The notes under the pieces: generated by a model
Told to the model about the DNA's origin: nothing
What the model saw: the letters and a program-made list of their open reading frames with translations, nothing else
The model's database searches: none
Origin: Psilocybe azurescens
Lineage: Eukaryota > Basidiomycota > Agaricomycetes > Agaricales > Agrocybaceae
Assembly: GCA_023853785.1 (NCBI GenBank)
Contig: JAJIRX010000500.1
Span: 496,001-560,000 of the forward strand
Direction of reading: 5' to 3'
Length of the DNA stretch: 64,000 nt
Position numbers and translations under genes: made by a program
In this document: positions 1-11,475 of the stretch, piece after piece
How positions within the stretch are numbered: the first letter of the stretch is position 1
How the letters are laid out: each line of letters begins with the position of its first letter

Positions 1-1367
1 CTACCATCGTCATCCGTTGGTCGTGGTGCCAGTGGCGTCGCAAGCTTATTCAGGCGGTATTTAAAGGCTCGCAGACGAGATAGTAGCCAGATTCTTCTTT
101 CTTAGTCACTACTTTCATCCCAACTTCAACTTCAATAATGATCCTTTGAGGCATCTATCGATAACGAGTTGAAGTAGATCAACTCCAGGCCCCCATCATT
201 TCTCTTCGGCACGTCAGTCAGGGGGGTATGGTAGGGTGCAGTACACAGCTCGACCTACAGAACGAATCTAAAACAGTATGTCTCCTTAAACCTGGGCAAT
301 GAGAAAAAAACCTTACTATGTAAAGCCTGGCCGAATCCCCCATGACCTCCTCCACTACCATTCACTCCTTATTGGGCTAACGCCCAGATTAGTTACAGCA
401 GCGGGGAACGATATCCCGCATTAACCCAGGGTGTCGCGATGAAGCTACTTCGCACCGTCGCTTATGCCGTATATGCGGGGGTGTCGTCAAGCTCTCTGTA
501 TGTATTCGGAAATCAAAGCCAGGTATAATTTATACTCATATGAACGTAGATGGCTATGATTGCCAAAAGGAAACACACCTGCCAATACAATCACCCGTCA
601 ATCTTCATTACTCACCCCAACCCTCTTAAATCCAGGTCATAAGCGTCAATTATGAGGGCACAGGGCCCGGGCATTATTAAGGCATGACAAGGGGCCGCAA
701 GGGCCGCGCATGATATCAACACAAGGTTCACCGAACGTACGTCTTGAGATCTTCTCCGCACAACACTGAAGCAAAGTGCTTGATGCATTTGTAGAAGCTT
801 TTGCACCTTTCGTACAGCCTAATATAATATATCACATCTACAGACGTCATCTTGTTTCCAAGGCGTACTTGATTATTGATGTTGTATTGATCATAGACCA
901 AATAGGCACGCGACCCACATGCCGTTGGCCACGATAGCAATCTTTTTCTGGTATTTCTCGTCCTTTCCCATCGTACCTGCAGCAAATATTCCAGGGCACG
1001 GCAGCTTGAAGGCAACGGGGTTAACATAATGGTTGAGCCGTGCTTGACAGAGGATGGAGTATATGCCTGTAAGTCTCTGATTATCAGGTACATATCATCA
1101 TTCATCGGGTCCGGATTTTCTATTCAGTCTGATAACAGCCTCAGATTGTTAAATTCGATGAGCGCCAACAAGTCCATGGATATAGGCATTTCCATTTAAA
1201 AAGAGAAGAGTTCCGTCGTGAATTGATGAATTGAAAACATCGACAGACTGGGCTATACAACTGTTCCGACACCTTGAAGAGTGCGTATGAGCATGGCTAC
1301 AGTTTCGGATAAGGCAAGGAATTCAATCTGACCTATATGTTTTCATTCGAAATGGAGCTCGCCGGAT
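1..1367. other. Gene-free stretch
   Basis: I see no supportable gene here. The longest open frame is on the minus strand at 728-1105 (125 codons). It has no recognisable domain, no clear splice partners and an unconvincing composition. The part next to 1367 is the 3' flank of COG7. Short GC-rich patches around 220-240 and 395-470 have no structure that I can interpret. Confidence 0.5.
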
Positions 1368-4029
1368 CTATCGCCAACCGCGCAATTTGGCAACGCGTTC
1401 GAGAACAGGGTCAAGCGATCCAGGAGTGCTTTCAGATAGAGCTTTGACCCCGTCATTGGCATCCATGCTAACATAGGTCTTCCATTTATCAAGGGCGCTG
1501 TGTTCGACATTAAGAGCGTGCACTATATTAGATAAATACTCCAGATCGGATGCCAACTGAGCGGCCCCAGCAATTGACAGTGAAGGGATCGACGGCAGGA
1601 TTTCGGTGGTAAAGTATTCCAAAAAGTGTGTCCGAGTGATATGAGCCAAGCCGATGATACAACCTCAGCATCAATTGGATTCGGCTTCATGTAGGAAGAC
1701 CGCCGTCTATGGGACTGCTGACCCGTCGTATCGCTGGTTTGTTCTGTGAGACTCTGGAGCATCTCAGGTTCGACATATGGCAGTGATTCGAGTGAAAATG
1801 CTAGGGCATCGTCATCTGCGTAGACCTCAAATAACCGAGGAAGATTTAAGAGACCCTCAGCGAGTCTTTGGACTGTCTCGCTATGTGACAGAGAAAAAGT
1901 AGGGACCCGCAGGTCGTTGCTTGACGTCATTTGAGTAGGGTCTGCAGATGAAAGCCATGCCGAAGAAGAACTATATCCAGATAGATGGTTTCGCAAAGGA
2001 GACAGAATCGTCTTTATAGTCGATATTTGGCATGCCTGAGCAAACACTGACAAAGCTTTTCTCGCGCTGACAAGCAAGGGCTCTACGGAATGAGTTGCAG
2101 TTTGGGGATGAAGTCGATGGGAAGCAGAAAAGGGAGGATCGCGAGGCGTGGAGTCATTCTCGACGTTAATGAGAAGAGCGTGCAGCTCTGATGAATTGAG
2201 AGTCGATTGCTCCAATAATTGACTTTCTCCTTTGGTAGCAGCAATCAGGAAATTGGAGGGGTCGTTCAGTGACAACCGAAAGTGGGCAGCGACCTGGCTA
2301 AGGTACGCTCGTAGCCTTGTCTCAAACGAACATAGACGATCAAAAACTGTCCTAGCCGAGGATAGCAAATGCAAAGAGAGCTGGATGTTGGCCCAATCTC
2401 GAGCCGTATAGTCTAAATCTGAAAACTCGCTTTCAGAAATGGAGTTTTTAACGAGTGGTGACGGACTGAACGATTCCGTCTGGATATCGGCTGTCCACAT
2501 GTCAAAGAATGACTGGAAGAATCCGTCCAAAGCGTGCACTAGACCGACTGCGCCATAACCGTACGTGAAAGAGTTACATCTTCCCATACTATTCTCTGCA
2601 ACCCCAAAATGTCGACTGCTCGTTCCCTAAATAACCGAGGTCGATCTGAAGCTTGAAGCTTGTCCCGCGTGTCATTTGAGATTATCTCGTACAGAGCGTG
2701 TTCTAGAGAACGCCGTTCTAAAGAGCCGTAGTCGGTCTGAAAATCAAGAAAAGGCTGGAATAGTTCTTGGTCCCATTCCATGCTTTCGACGGAATCAGTG
2801 ACAGCTTTAGCGATACCCACCATGCTTGATGAGCTACGATGCTGACCAGGTCTCAGGGAAATGGACATCCTACTTGACCGTCGTCGATGCGCCTGTGGCT
2901 TTTCTGAAGAAAGCCCAGACTGCAGAGGAGACAAAGGGGTCGACGAAGCATATTTGATCTTTTCCATTACTTTTTCTACACCAGTAGCGAATTCTTCTGT
3001 GGCACGCAGGGCGGATATAAGATGTGTGAGAGCTGATTCTCCGTGATGGGAAGAGTATGAGGTAAGACGCTGGGCGACAGTTGGTTGCAGAGACGTCATG
3101 GTAGAGGAAATAAATTGGGAAAGGGTGATAGAGGGGTCTGGAAAGATGGACGAAATGGATGACCTCTCGGTGTTGAGTATGCTGATAAATTGAGCGTAGA
3201 ATTTTGTAAGGAAGTCTGCAAACCCATATACAACCTCGCCTTCAGTGTCGGTTGGGACAGGTTCACAATCGACTAAGGGTGTTTTCCGCCACAAAGAAAC
3301 GATGGAAGATCTCCTAGACGCGTAGTAGTAGTTACGGAACTCAGATTCACGTTGGATAGTCGAGAATATCGAATAGTAGTCTCTGCAAGCGGTTGAATCT
3401 TGAGCGTTAATGGCAGATACCAGCGCGGTGCTCAGAGCGGCCTCCAACTGGTTTTGAAGATTGATCATCAGCGTGCGTCGTGGGTCGTACTCTGGGGTAT
3501 TTTGGAACACGACCATGCTCTTATTTGCCTCGGACAACCTTTCTGCCGCTTTTGCGTAACTCTTTTCGATGATGAGAGAGGTAACTTCGTGTTCGAGAGT
3601 GCTCCAACTTTCAGCCTCGCGGAGAACCTCACGCGATGCCTCCATTCGTCCTTTAATCGTATCAAGATGGTGAAGATTATCCAACGCCGCGCTCGTTTCC
3701 TTCGGGACAGCATCGCGAGATCGCTGCAGAACACCCACCAACGCATTTTGGAGAGTCGAAGCGCCGTCTTTCATGAAATGCAAGTCATATGCCAGACGTG
3801 GTATGCCACGAGACACGTCATCAATGATTCGTTCTAGTTGAGCGGACGTGTCCTCGGCTGCGATGTCGAGAGTGGTGAGTAGCTGGGTTATTTCATGATC
3901 TAGGTCGGTCAGGTCAATGACGGAGTCGTCCAAGTCATTTGGAGTTATAGTATCGTTGATCCAAGATATGACATCCTCGTATTGTTCTAAGGACTCGACC
4001 ACCTGGTTTGTAAGCGTCGGGATAGCCAT
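1368..4029 (-). CDS. COG7: COG7, conserved oligomeric Golgi complex subunit 7
   Basis: COG7 is a subunit of the lobe B half of the eight-subunit COG tether that recycles Golgi enzymes in retrograde vesicles. The N-terminal part has the family hallmarks in order: an acidic start with WINDTI, then KGRMEASREVLREAESWSTL, then the NYYYASRRSSIVSLW block. The C-terminal part has SFTYGYGAVGLVHALDGFF and QLASDLEYLSNIV. The start is the ATG at 4029; a longer upstream frame has no homology. I see no introns. The span is 2662 bp, so it is one base short of a frame. Two one-base homopolymer deficits (C4A4 at 2602-2609 and A5 at 1621-1625) split it into three frames. Adding one base at each gives 887 codons plus a stop, a plausible COG7 length. 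It lies in tandem about 240 bp downstream of SNAPC3. Confidence 0.88.
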
Positions 4030-4268
4030 TCGAATAATGTATGACTGGACATATATCAGTATAGGCCCCTCCCCCATTTCCAAGATTGGCCATGTTGTTT
4101 GGCAAAGCACTTCATTTCAAATCCCTGTTTCGTTATACAATCTTGAATCAACGTTCAATCCAATCCAAATTTCTATGTAATTCATGGGTTCCTACTGACA
4201 TTAGAACGACTTCTAGTTCCTGGATTGGGACCGTGAATCGTCCATCCATTCTATAATACACCGGGTTT

Positions 4269-5627
4269 TCACACGTATGAATGTTCCGCTAATGGCAAGA
4301 CTGTAACTTCATCGTCTGCGGATTCCCCCATACTTCTCAAACAAGGACCGCATAGGAGACAAGGACTCTCCCCCAAGCGAACATCTCCTAGAACAGACCA
4401 TGATGCTGGAATCTTTGCACATGCTCGACAAAGGTCAAGTATTGGAGGCGTGATCTGCAACGTTAGCGGATATCCACTTCGAGGGTCCTGTGGATGAAGC
4501 AACCTACAGGGAGGATAGGAATATGGGTTGTGTGGAAAATCAGACAGAAAAATCTGACCTGATTTGATCGATAACAACGAAATGTTCACAATTACCATGG
4601 TGAACTAACCAATATGGTTCGTTGATTCGAAGTGTGAGAGAGCGCAAGCTGGTTTCTTCTTGAGTGGAGGGTGCTATTGTGAAATGGCTCGTGTTCTTCT
4701 TGGACAAGACTTGGAGGAGTTTACTAAAAGTAAACAATAAACAAGAAACGGTCGTCAGATCACTTCGTCACTCACGCTGCATAGTTATCACCGTTTACGA
4801 CCGTCCCATACGCGAACCTTTCGATGCATATCACACAACCTGTTTCTATTCCAGACATACCGGCTTCTGGAGGCAAGTTTTTCGATACACAGATGAGTGA
4901 CTCATAAACAGCTCGGAGAGTCTGGGAAGAGACAAAAACATGTTGAGATGAACGAGTGACATAACTCGGCCCCCATGTTATTCTGTTATAAACTGAAATG
5001 GTGATGGCTGCTTCTTGGTCGGCTGGTATTATGCCTGATAACGCAGCGCTATTCTAGGGTATGTTGGGTTATGAGTGGAGCTTTGATAGATGAAATTACA
5101 TACAACGTTTTGCAAAATATTTCGATCCGAATTTTTCGGTGTGCGCATAAACATATTGGCGTCTGTTTTCAACCTGACAAGTTAAATTGAGAATATATTG
5201 TTAGAGACTGATGACACCAACGCACCTGAAACTGTTGAGTGACACAGCATCCAAATTCTTCTGCAGGTTGGTCACTTCGACAGGAAGTGTGTCAGGATCA
5301 GGCAAGTAGGATTTCCTGGTAGCCTTTAGAGGCTTCTGGTTAAGAGCGTGGAGAGCAGAAACCATATGATCGTGATCCTTGATCAAGTGGGCAGATAAAG
5401 TCGGGTTCGACCAGGTATTGCACAATGATTCCCTTAATTCTGATACGCTGGAATCCAGGGTCGTGAATTGGCCTACTTCGTGAAGTATTATGCTATTACC
5501 TGCATTCATCGATAACCTCAGCGTCGAATATCTCTTGCAGTTCTGCATTTTCCTGCGATAATGCAGTTTCAAGAAAGAGGGAGATATTAATTGGTTCAGA
5601 AGGCGGTCCAAAAAGCGATTCCATCAT
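4269..5627 (-). CDS. SNAPC3: SNAPC3-like subunit of the snRNA-activating protein complex (SNAP50)
   Basis: SNAPC3 is a subunit of the promoter-binding complex for snRNA genes in animals and plants. The diagnostic C-terminal zinc domain is clear: EPYWLVHHGNCEHFVVID, then LLHPQDPRSGYPLT, then CRACAKIPASWSVLGDVRL, then SPCLLCGPCLRS. The cysteines and histidine fit the SNAP50 finger. A middle exon has ISVYNRITWGPSYVTRSSQH and a GCVICIERFAYG stretch. The start is ATGATGGAATCG at 5627. Intron 1 (5448-5508, 61 bp) joins in frame, and several further short introns follow. The function rests on the C-terminal domain; the N-terminal half is poorly conserved, as is usual in the family. Saccharomyces lacks this protein, so it marks a non-yeast type of snRNA promoter machinery. 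Confidence 0.85.
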
Positions 5628-7296
5628 GTGGGTAAGTCCGGCATTCATCATACGCAAGACAGAATGTTTTCAGTCAGATACATGGGTTCTGCGCAATTTG
5701 CATGAGTTATGTGAACCAAGCACAAACTCGGAGGAAGGTACAGAAGGCAATTTCACAATGTGAGGTTCAATCACTGTTTCGAAACCTGGGTAGCCTGGTC
5801 TCTACCAACTGTTCAGTGCTGACTTTTGAATAAGCGGGAAGTTGAAATGTAAGTCACGGTGAAGTTCGAAGTTCAAACTTTGAAGGTTTCTGAAGGAAAT
5901 AAATCATCTGTCACGTGCTTGGCTTGTATAGCGCGCCGTGGCCATGTCATTTGTCCGGAGTAGGACTGTCACCGTTTGGCAAGACCAACTCTTGACCAAC
6001 TCAGTTGACTTGTGGCCTATGATGGCATATACATTGAAAAACGGTCGCTGACTCGAACTGGCACATTCATTAGTTGAATGATTTTTTTATGTGATCTTAC
6101 AGCTCCTGGCTCAATTCTAGCTCTTTCCTATCTCAACTGAAATGCGGCTCAGGCTCAACTCAGGCTGCCAGACAATAGAACGACATATGGCATTCAGGAT
6201 GTTTTCAGATATACAGGCATTCATTGACTGTAGTGCACCTCGGATAGTGCACGTTGGAAACTGCTTACCAGCTTCTCTCTTCTCTCTTAACAACACCTCA
6301 ACTCCTGCTGAGATCACGAAGCCGCGTAAACTACTGCTGCTCGCTGGTGAATATTTGACAGGACAATGTTAACTCCGGTTTTCTGAAGAAGGTCCAGTCA
6401 CAAACGTACAAATCATTCGAAATTATTCGTGATGATCTTATTGATAAGGCAGGTTATACTATGTAAATGACTTACGCGTCCCCGAATGATGAACTTAATG
6501 AAGCTTGAACATCTACTTACCCAGCGATTTGGAGCCGGAGTCTTAACGGCGTTGCAGTGTTCATTACTGAGCGTCTACCAACCGCATTTGAATAAACTTC
6601 CGATGTTTACTCTGCTGCGATGACGAAATGACGACATGAGGAATCCGTATTCTGAGGAATGATACAGCAGTCGCGTCAGAGTGCAGAGGATACGCAACAG
6701 GTCACGGCAACACCATCTGATTGCTTGGCATTTAAGCGGGACCTCTGTTGTACTCTGACGTTTGGTTTCCCTGGGGCCTGGGGCCTGAGGCCTGTGAAGA
6801 AATTATTAATTAGTACTGCATACTCCATAGAAGTGACATGAAACCCATGCAAAACATGGAATTTCAACGTTGGAACTGACATCGCGAATTACTTGTGTTC
6901 TATGTAGAAATACAAGTTAACGCAATGATAGAAATGAATACACTCTATTATAATCTCGCCCTCGGATAAGTTATAAACATGTAGTCGGCATAAGAATATC
7001 TCGCTTCATATAACAGCTTTCCACGGATAGCGAATTTAGCGGATTATTCCAATCCTCCCGCGGAGATGCCGTTCTGTTATTAAAATGTTGATAATTCCAG
7101 TGTTCTATGTTGCGCTTATCCGCGGAGTCAATCAGCTCATATTGCAGTGGCATCTAACTTAACCTGAAATAATTTGAAAGTACATGGCGATATTATGAGT
7201 TGAGGGTTATAGATGGTACACAAGTAATGGGCATTGAACGTTTGGAATGCTCATGGAGAAAATATCGATCGATCGAGAAAGTGGGTAATGCAGTCA
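5628..7296. other. Intergenic region with short repeats
   Basis: There is no convincing gene in this 1.7 kb. Both strands carry only short frames without domains. It holds the SNAPC3 promoter and the 3' flank of regulator copy 1. Small direct repeats are visible: a GGGGCCT-type repeat at about 6772-6794 and CTCAGGCTCAACTCAGGCT at about 6147-6165. Confidence 0.45.
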
Positions 7297-10200
7297 TTAA
7301 GATTGGCCCATGCTGGAAAGATACGCCTCCCACTCATCAAAACTGACGCAATTCGCATCAGCGTCGTTCGAGTAACGAAGCAATAGTATAAAGTTTACCT
7401 GCTGAACGCAGTCGGAATATCCGACCATAAGGCGAACATATCAATTCCAGACGGGAGGTCTCCACTCCACTGAGAAGTAGAAGTTGACGACATGGAATTC
7501 TGGGCAGGGTTGGCACTGCCATCAGTTGTACCGAATGCAGTTTCCTTAGGATCCCCGTGGAGGTAGCCCATTTCTGTTAGCAATAGTTTGCGAAGGTCCC
7601 ATTCACTCATGGGCTCTGTAGAGACGATGGTAATTTTGTCCTTCGAGATGGACGCCGAAGTTTGGTCGAAGGAGTTTGTCGAACGCAGCGGCGTCTGGGG
7701 AAACGTTTCTGCGTCAATGGAATGATGTTGGCGCTTGGTACTCGCGGTGGGTTGATATTGGTTGATGGCACTAATTTCCCTCAGCATGTCACTAGTGGAA
7801 GTATGAATTAATACGTCAAACCAGTGATTTGCTGAAATTGTACCTTAGCCTGCCGCCACAATGCCATCTGCGTAGGTTCAAGATGGAGTCAATACCGACT
7901 TTTATTTGGGATACAAACTGACCTTCTCTCAGTATGTTTGAGAATATCAAGACACTTCTGGAGATTCTGTCTTTCTTTCTCGGGGTCATTGATGTAACCC
8001 GAACGTTGACTTCCCCACAGGCCGAGAGAAATAATAATGCCCGCTGTAAATGCAGCGGCCTGAATGGCCAATATTAAGCAATTAGCATTATTAGAATGCG
8101 ACATAAATAAGCAACATACTATTGTGCTCGGGAGGATGCAGAGACCCCTAGTCATGCCTGTTTCCAATATATGAGTACATGATCTCGCAGCATTAGTACA
8201 CATGGCAAGAGAGGGAAATGATAATGCCGATTTTTTAGTCAGGAAAGGTCGGTGGATTTGAATTTGAACGTAATAAAAGGTCGCATTTAGATTGACGGAT
8301 TGGTGGAAGAAGGCAGAGTTCTGTCTATCAGGATCCCAGCGTACTGTAAGTAAATTTTTGTCAGTGAAAATTGACAGAAAGAAGTATCGGCATACGATGA
8401 GAGGGAAGAGAATCCTTCCAATTGTTCATTGCCGAGTCAAGTTCTGCAACCATTCGCCCTTCCCATTCACTTCCAATAAACCCGGACAGAATTTTAGATT
8501 TCTTGGTAGTATACAAGGTTCTCAACGCAAATCCAAGGATTTCACAAAGTTTGATGAAAAATATGAAGGCAGTGATTGAAGAGGGTTTTCCTGCTGGTTG
8601 CTTAAATGCCTGTTCTGGATCATCCGTTTCCCAGTATTCGTCATCGCATTCAATAGGGTATTCGACATCAAATCTAGTAGACATGGTTAAGACTGAAAGT
8701 CCAGAAATTTGTGTCTAAAACACTTACGCTTCGTGAGGAAGTCCACATGGCCGACCTACAAAGGAGTTGACCAAACGGTCTAAACAAACCATCGACCTAG
8801 AATATCAACAAACAAGGTCTACGCATGTGCTTGTAGGCTTGTAGGCTTGTATCTCACCAAAATGTGCGTTTTCTTAGTTCGTCTTCAACAGAGGGTTTTT
8901 GATGTGGACCTCTTCGACGATGTGCGCCTTTTTCCAAGGCATATCTCAGACCAATACCTAAGATGTTCCAGGAAGCATGAGGCATGGATGTACCAACGAG
9001 ATACAATGGGGCAAGCTAAATGTCGAAAAATTAGGAGCGATTGAAGCCAACACGAATCAACCTACACAGTAATACTGTAAATCGTGGATATTCGCCCTAT
9101 AAAGCATTATCTTTCGATGGACTGGAATTTGGCAAAAGTAATGCCACCCAGATGACAGGCCAGAAGCGTCATTCGGTACAGTTACTCGGGGATCATGGGA
9201 ATATCGTGATCCAATAGCACAGACCAGGAGAACGATCATTCCAAAAGAAGGGTCCCAATGGTGTTGTCCAATCGATAGTGATTTCATGAACGTTGGCTGG
9301 TGGAGAACGGGAATCAAAATATTTGTTTTCTCGAAATAAAGGGAAACAAGGCTTCGGAGTAGATCATCATCGGGATAAACATAACAAGTCTCCGGAGACG
9401 TGGCGAAAGTCAATTCCCACTGTATGGTATTCTTTAGTATTCATCCCAATGAGAAATGGGGTCCCGGAGGACGCACCGGTCTCATATCCCAGAAGAGGGG
9501 GCGCCTATAATTTCTTATATCTGGTACAGAAGTATCGCCAGTGATTTCACTTTTCACATTTGCTACATGCTTGGCGAACATGAATGCACTGTAAAAACCA
9601 GTCAGTCAGTCAGCTTGATGAACACTATCAGCTTACCTAGCCTGTCCGTAGAATCGCTCGTCTACGGCATTCAAAGAAAGCCGACCTAGATGCTCAGCAA
9701 GAGCGATATGAGCTAAATCATCTGCTTCGGAGATTTCTGAATCGTCTTCCATGGAAGCAAGTGACACTACATCAGAAGAAATAGACTCCGGAATAGGGTA
9801 TTTTAGGTCAGCATACCCAAAGGAACTGAGAGTTGACTCAGTGCTGGAGACTGTGGGGATGCTAGGAGCAGGAGTAACTTCAACTGTATCATGGGGAGGC
9901 ATATTGAGAATACGGTCGATATCCTCTCCTGGATGAATCTGAAATAGATAAGCGTCAAGTGACACCCTTCCACTTGGTAACGAGCTATAAGTTTTACTCT
10001 TTGAATATAAGTCTCTAATTTTTCTATCCTTGCCTCCAGGACCCGGATATAGCTACGGAGACGCCATATCAGTATATTTCTCTGATCATTTATGAAGTCA
10101 CCTACGCTTGCTGGGTTTCCGTTTTCTGTAAAAGTTTTGACTCTCGTTTTACTGACAATATATATGAATATAAATACCTTAGGCTGACGAGGCATGTCAT

Positions 10201-10498
10201 GACTGCAAACGATGTTGGAAACTTCGCAATTGGTGCAAGAATTCCCCGGCTTTTCTGCACTATCACCTGTATCGTGGATTTAGATGAATACCAAAGTCAC
10301 TAAAAAGGCCAGCAGATAAATTACATCTAGCTAAGAAAGTACAGCATTGAGTTTCACTGAATTTATCCAAATATACACTTTCTGGGACATACTCTTCTTC
10401 TTTCGACATTCATCGCATGCTCCTTGTAAACGTCTCTTCTTTACTCTTTGGTTATCTTGGGATATTCTTGACTCTGACGGAGAACCGTTGGTAGGCAT
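7297..10498 (-). CDS. Zn2Cys6 transcription factor with fungal_trans domain, tandem copy 1
   Basis: This is a nuclear binuclear-zinc-cluster regulator. The start ATG at 10498 gives MPTNGSPSE, then a basic KKRRLQG run and the zinc cluster. The cluster reads CDECRKKK, then TR, then CDSAEKPGNSCTNCEVSNIVC, with perfect C-x2-C-x6-C-x9-C-x2-C-x6-C spacing. The third cysteine exists only if a 6-nt microexon at 10325-10330 is spliced in. A coiled coil follows (YIRVLEARIEKLETYI) and then the fungal_trans middle homology region (HQPTFMKSLSIGQHHWDP, LGIGLRYALEKGAHRRR). The tail has MFALWSDIPTAF, then an intron, then DEWEAYLSSMGQS and the stop at 7297. It has many short introns. It resembles the XlnR-like class of fungal regulators, but its targets are unknown. 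Copies 2 and 3 follow head-to-tail. Confidence 0.85.
10325..10330 (-). other. 6-nt microexon of regulator copy 1
   Basis: The microexon reads CTAGAT on the coding strand. It is flanked by an intron of 62 bp (10331-10392, GTATGT...TTAG) and one of 58 bp (10267-10324, GTAATT...ACAG). It completes A|CT AGA T|GT, giving Thr-Arg-Cys. Direct joining of the outer exons would give A|GT (Ser) in the same frame and remove the third zinc ligand. Confidence 0.75.
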
Positions 10499-10802
10499 TG
10501 ATTTCGAAACAGTCTCAGGACGGTTGAGGCTGCTCGAACGTCTCGAAAGCAAGTTATGCTATCCTTCAAGTGTGATCAATGTTCAAAAGATTGAATATTT
10601 ACAGCCTTGGAGGGTTCTCAGAATAAGTATGGGCTGACCTCGGTCAAGACCCAAACTGACTCATCTCACAAATAGTCCTGCCGTCTACTGCGGCGTGAAT
10701 TACGTCATGCCACATTCGACTGAAACCACTGTATCGGGTCACAAGGCCAAAGGCAGTGTAACTTGAGCAAGCGTAACATTAACTTGAACTGAAGACCTCT
10801 TA

Positions 10803-10846
10803 CAGCTAAATGCAAAACGGTAGACGTTTTTTAAAAAAACGGATGC
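10803..10846 (+). repeat. Left terminal inverted repeat of the MITE-like element
   Basis: This repeat pairs with 11236-11279 read in reverse complement. It starts CAGCTAAATGCAAAACGGTA and runs through an A/T tract to ACGGATG. Confidence 0.75.
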
Positions 10847-11235
10847 GCGCCTTTATTTGTATAAATACCCGTATTTAGGCAGAGCTGATGCGTAGTGAGG
10901 TCAGTATTGCGGAGCAGGGTGGTGACATAGTGGGGCAGCATTATTTGGCACCATTTATGGTAAGTACGCCGTACTACGGTATACACTATAACTACAACGA
11001 TGGCCAAATTTTTGCTATATTCTGACCTTTATACTGCAAGAACATCTACGTAGGCTCCTCACCGCCGATAGGGTCAACAATTGATATATTGCGTTGACAT
11101 AGTGGACTGTATTGAGGAAGAGGCCAGAGGTCAAGCGAAGTAGGGGAACGTGGAGCAATGAGGTCGCGGACATGCTGCGTCATGGTTTCTGTGGAGCATA
11201 CCATATCTGGTTGTTTATGGTAACAAAGGCACACG

Positions 11236-11279
11236 TCCGTTTTTTTTTTAAAAACGTCTACCGTTTTTGCATTTAGCTG
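11236..11279 (-). repeat. Right terminal inverted repeat of the MITE-like element
   Basis: Read on the minus strand it starts CAGCTAAATGCAAAAACGGT, one A longer than the left copy, and ends in an A run followed by ACGGACG. Confidence 0.75.
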
Positions 11280-11475
11280 TAAATTCGACCTTTTCCCTTG
11301 GCCAAACGAATAAGAGAAATTTCTGAACAGTTTTTACGGCTGTTCGCGTGTTTATTAAATATATGCGAGTGATTTAAAATCTCTGGATAGGGAGCAAGCA
11401 GACAGTATGAGGAGAACGATTGACCGAGCGCCCTTGATGCAATCTTCCAGCATGGGTATGTTACGTTATAAACCA

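Larger units (their letters stand above)
10801..11281. mobile_element. MITE-like element with about 44-bp terminal inverted repeats
   Basis: The left end reads TA then CAGCTAAATGCAAAACGGT. The right end is its near-perfect reverse complement ending ...ACATTTAGCTG-type sequence then TA. Similarity continues through GTAGACGTTTTT and an A/T run to ACGG, about 44 bp on each side, differing mainly in homopolymer length. A TA dinucleotide on each side fits a TA target duplication, as made by Tc1/mariner-type transposases. The 477 bp between the TAs encodes nothing convincing; the only frame (11046-11234, minus) is 62 codons without a domain. It is therefore a non-autonomous element. It sits between regulator copies 1 and 2, near the promoter side of copy 1 and 3' of copy 2. 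Confidence 0.75.

Noticed and set aside
728..1105. 125-codon minus-strand frame as a gene
   Set aside because: No domain, no splice partners, and codon content unlike the neighbouring genes.
1368..4029. COG7 as a pseudogene or as three separate genes
   Set aside because: Both frame jumps are at homopolymers, the protein is well conserved on both sides, and two added bases give a full-length frame.
11046..11234. Transposase fragment inside the MITE-like element
   Set aside because: 62 codons without any transposase motif; not supportable.
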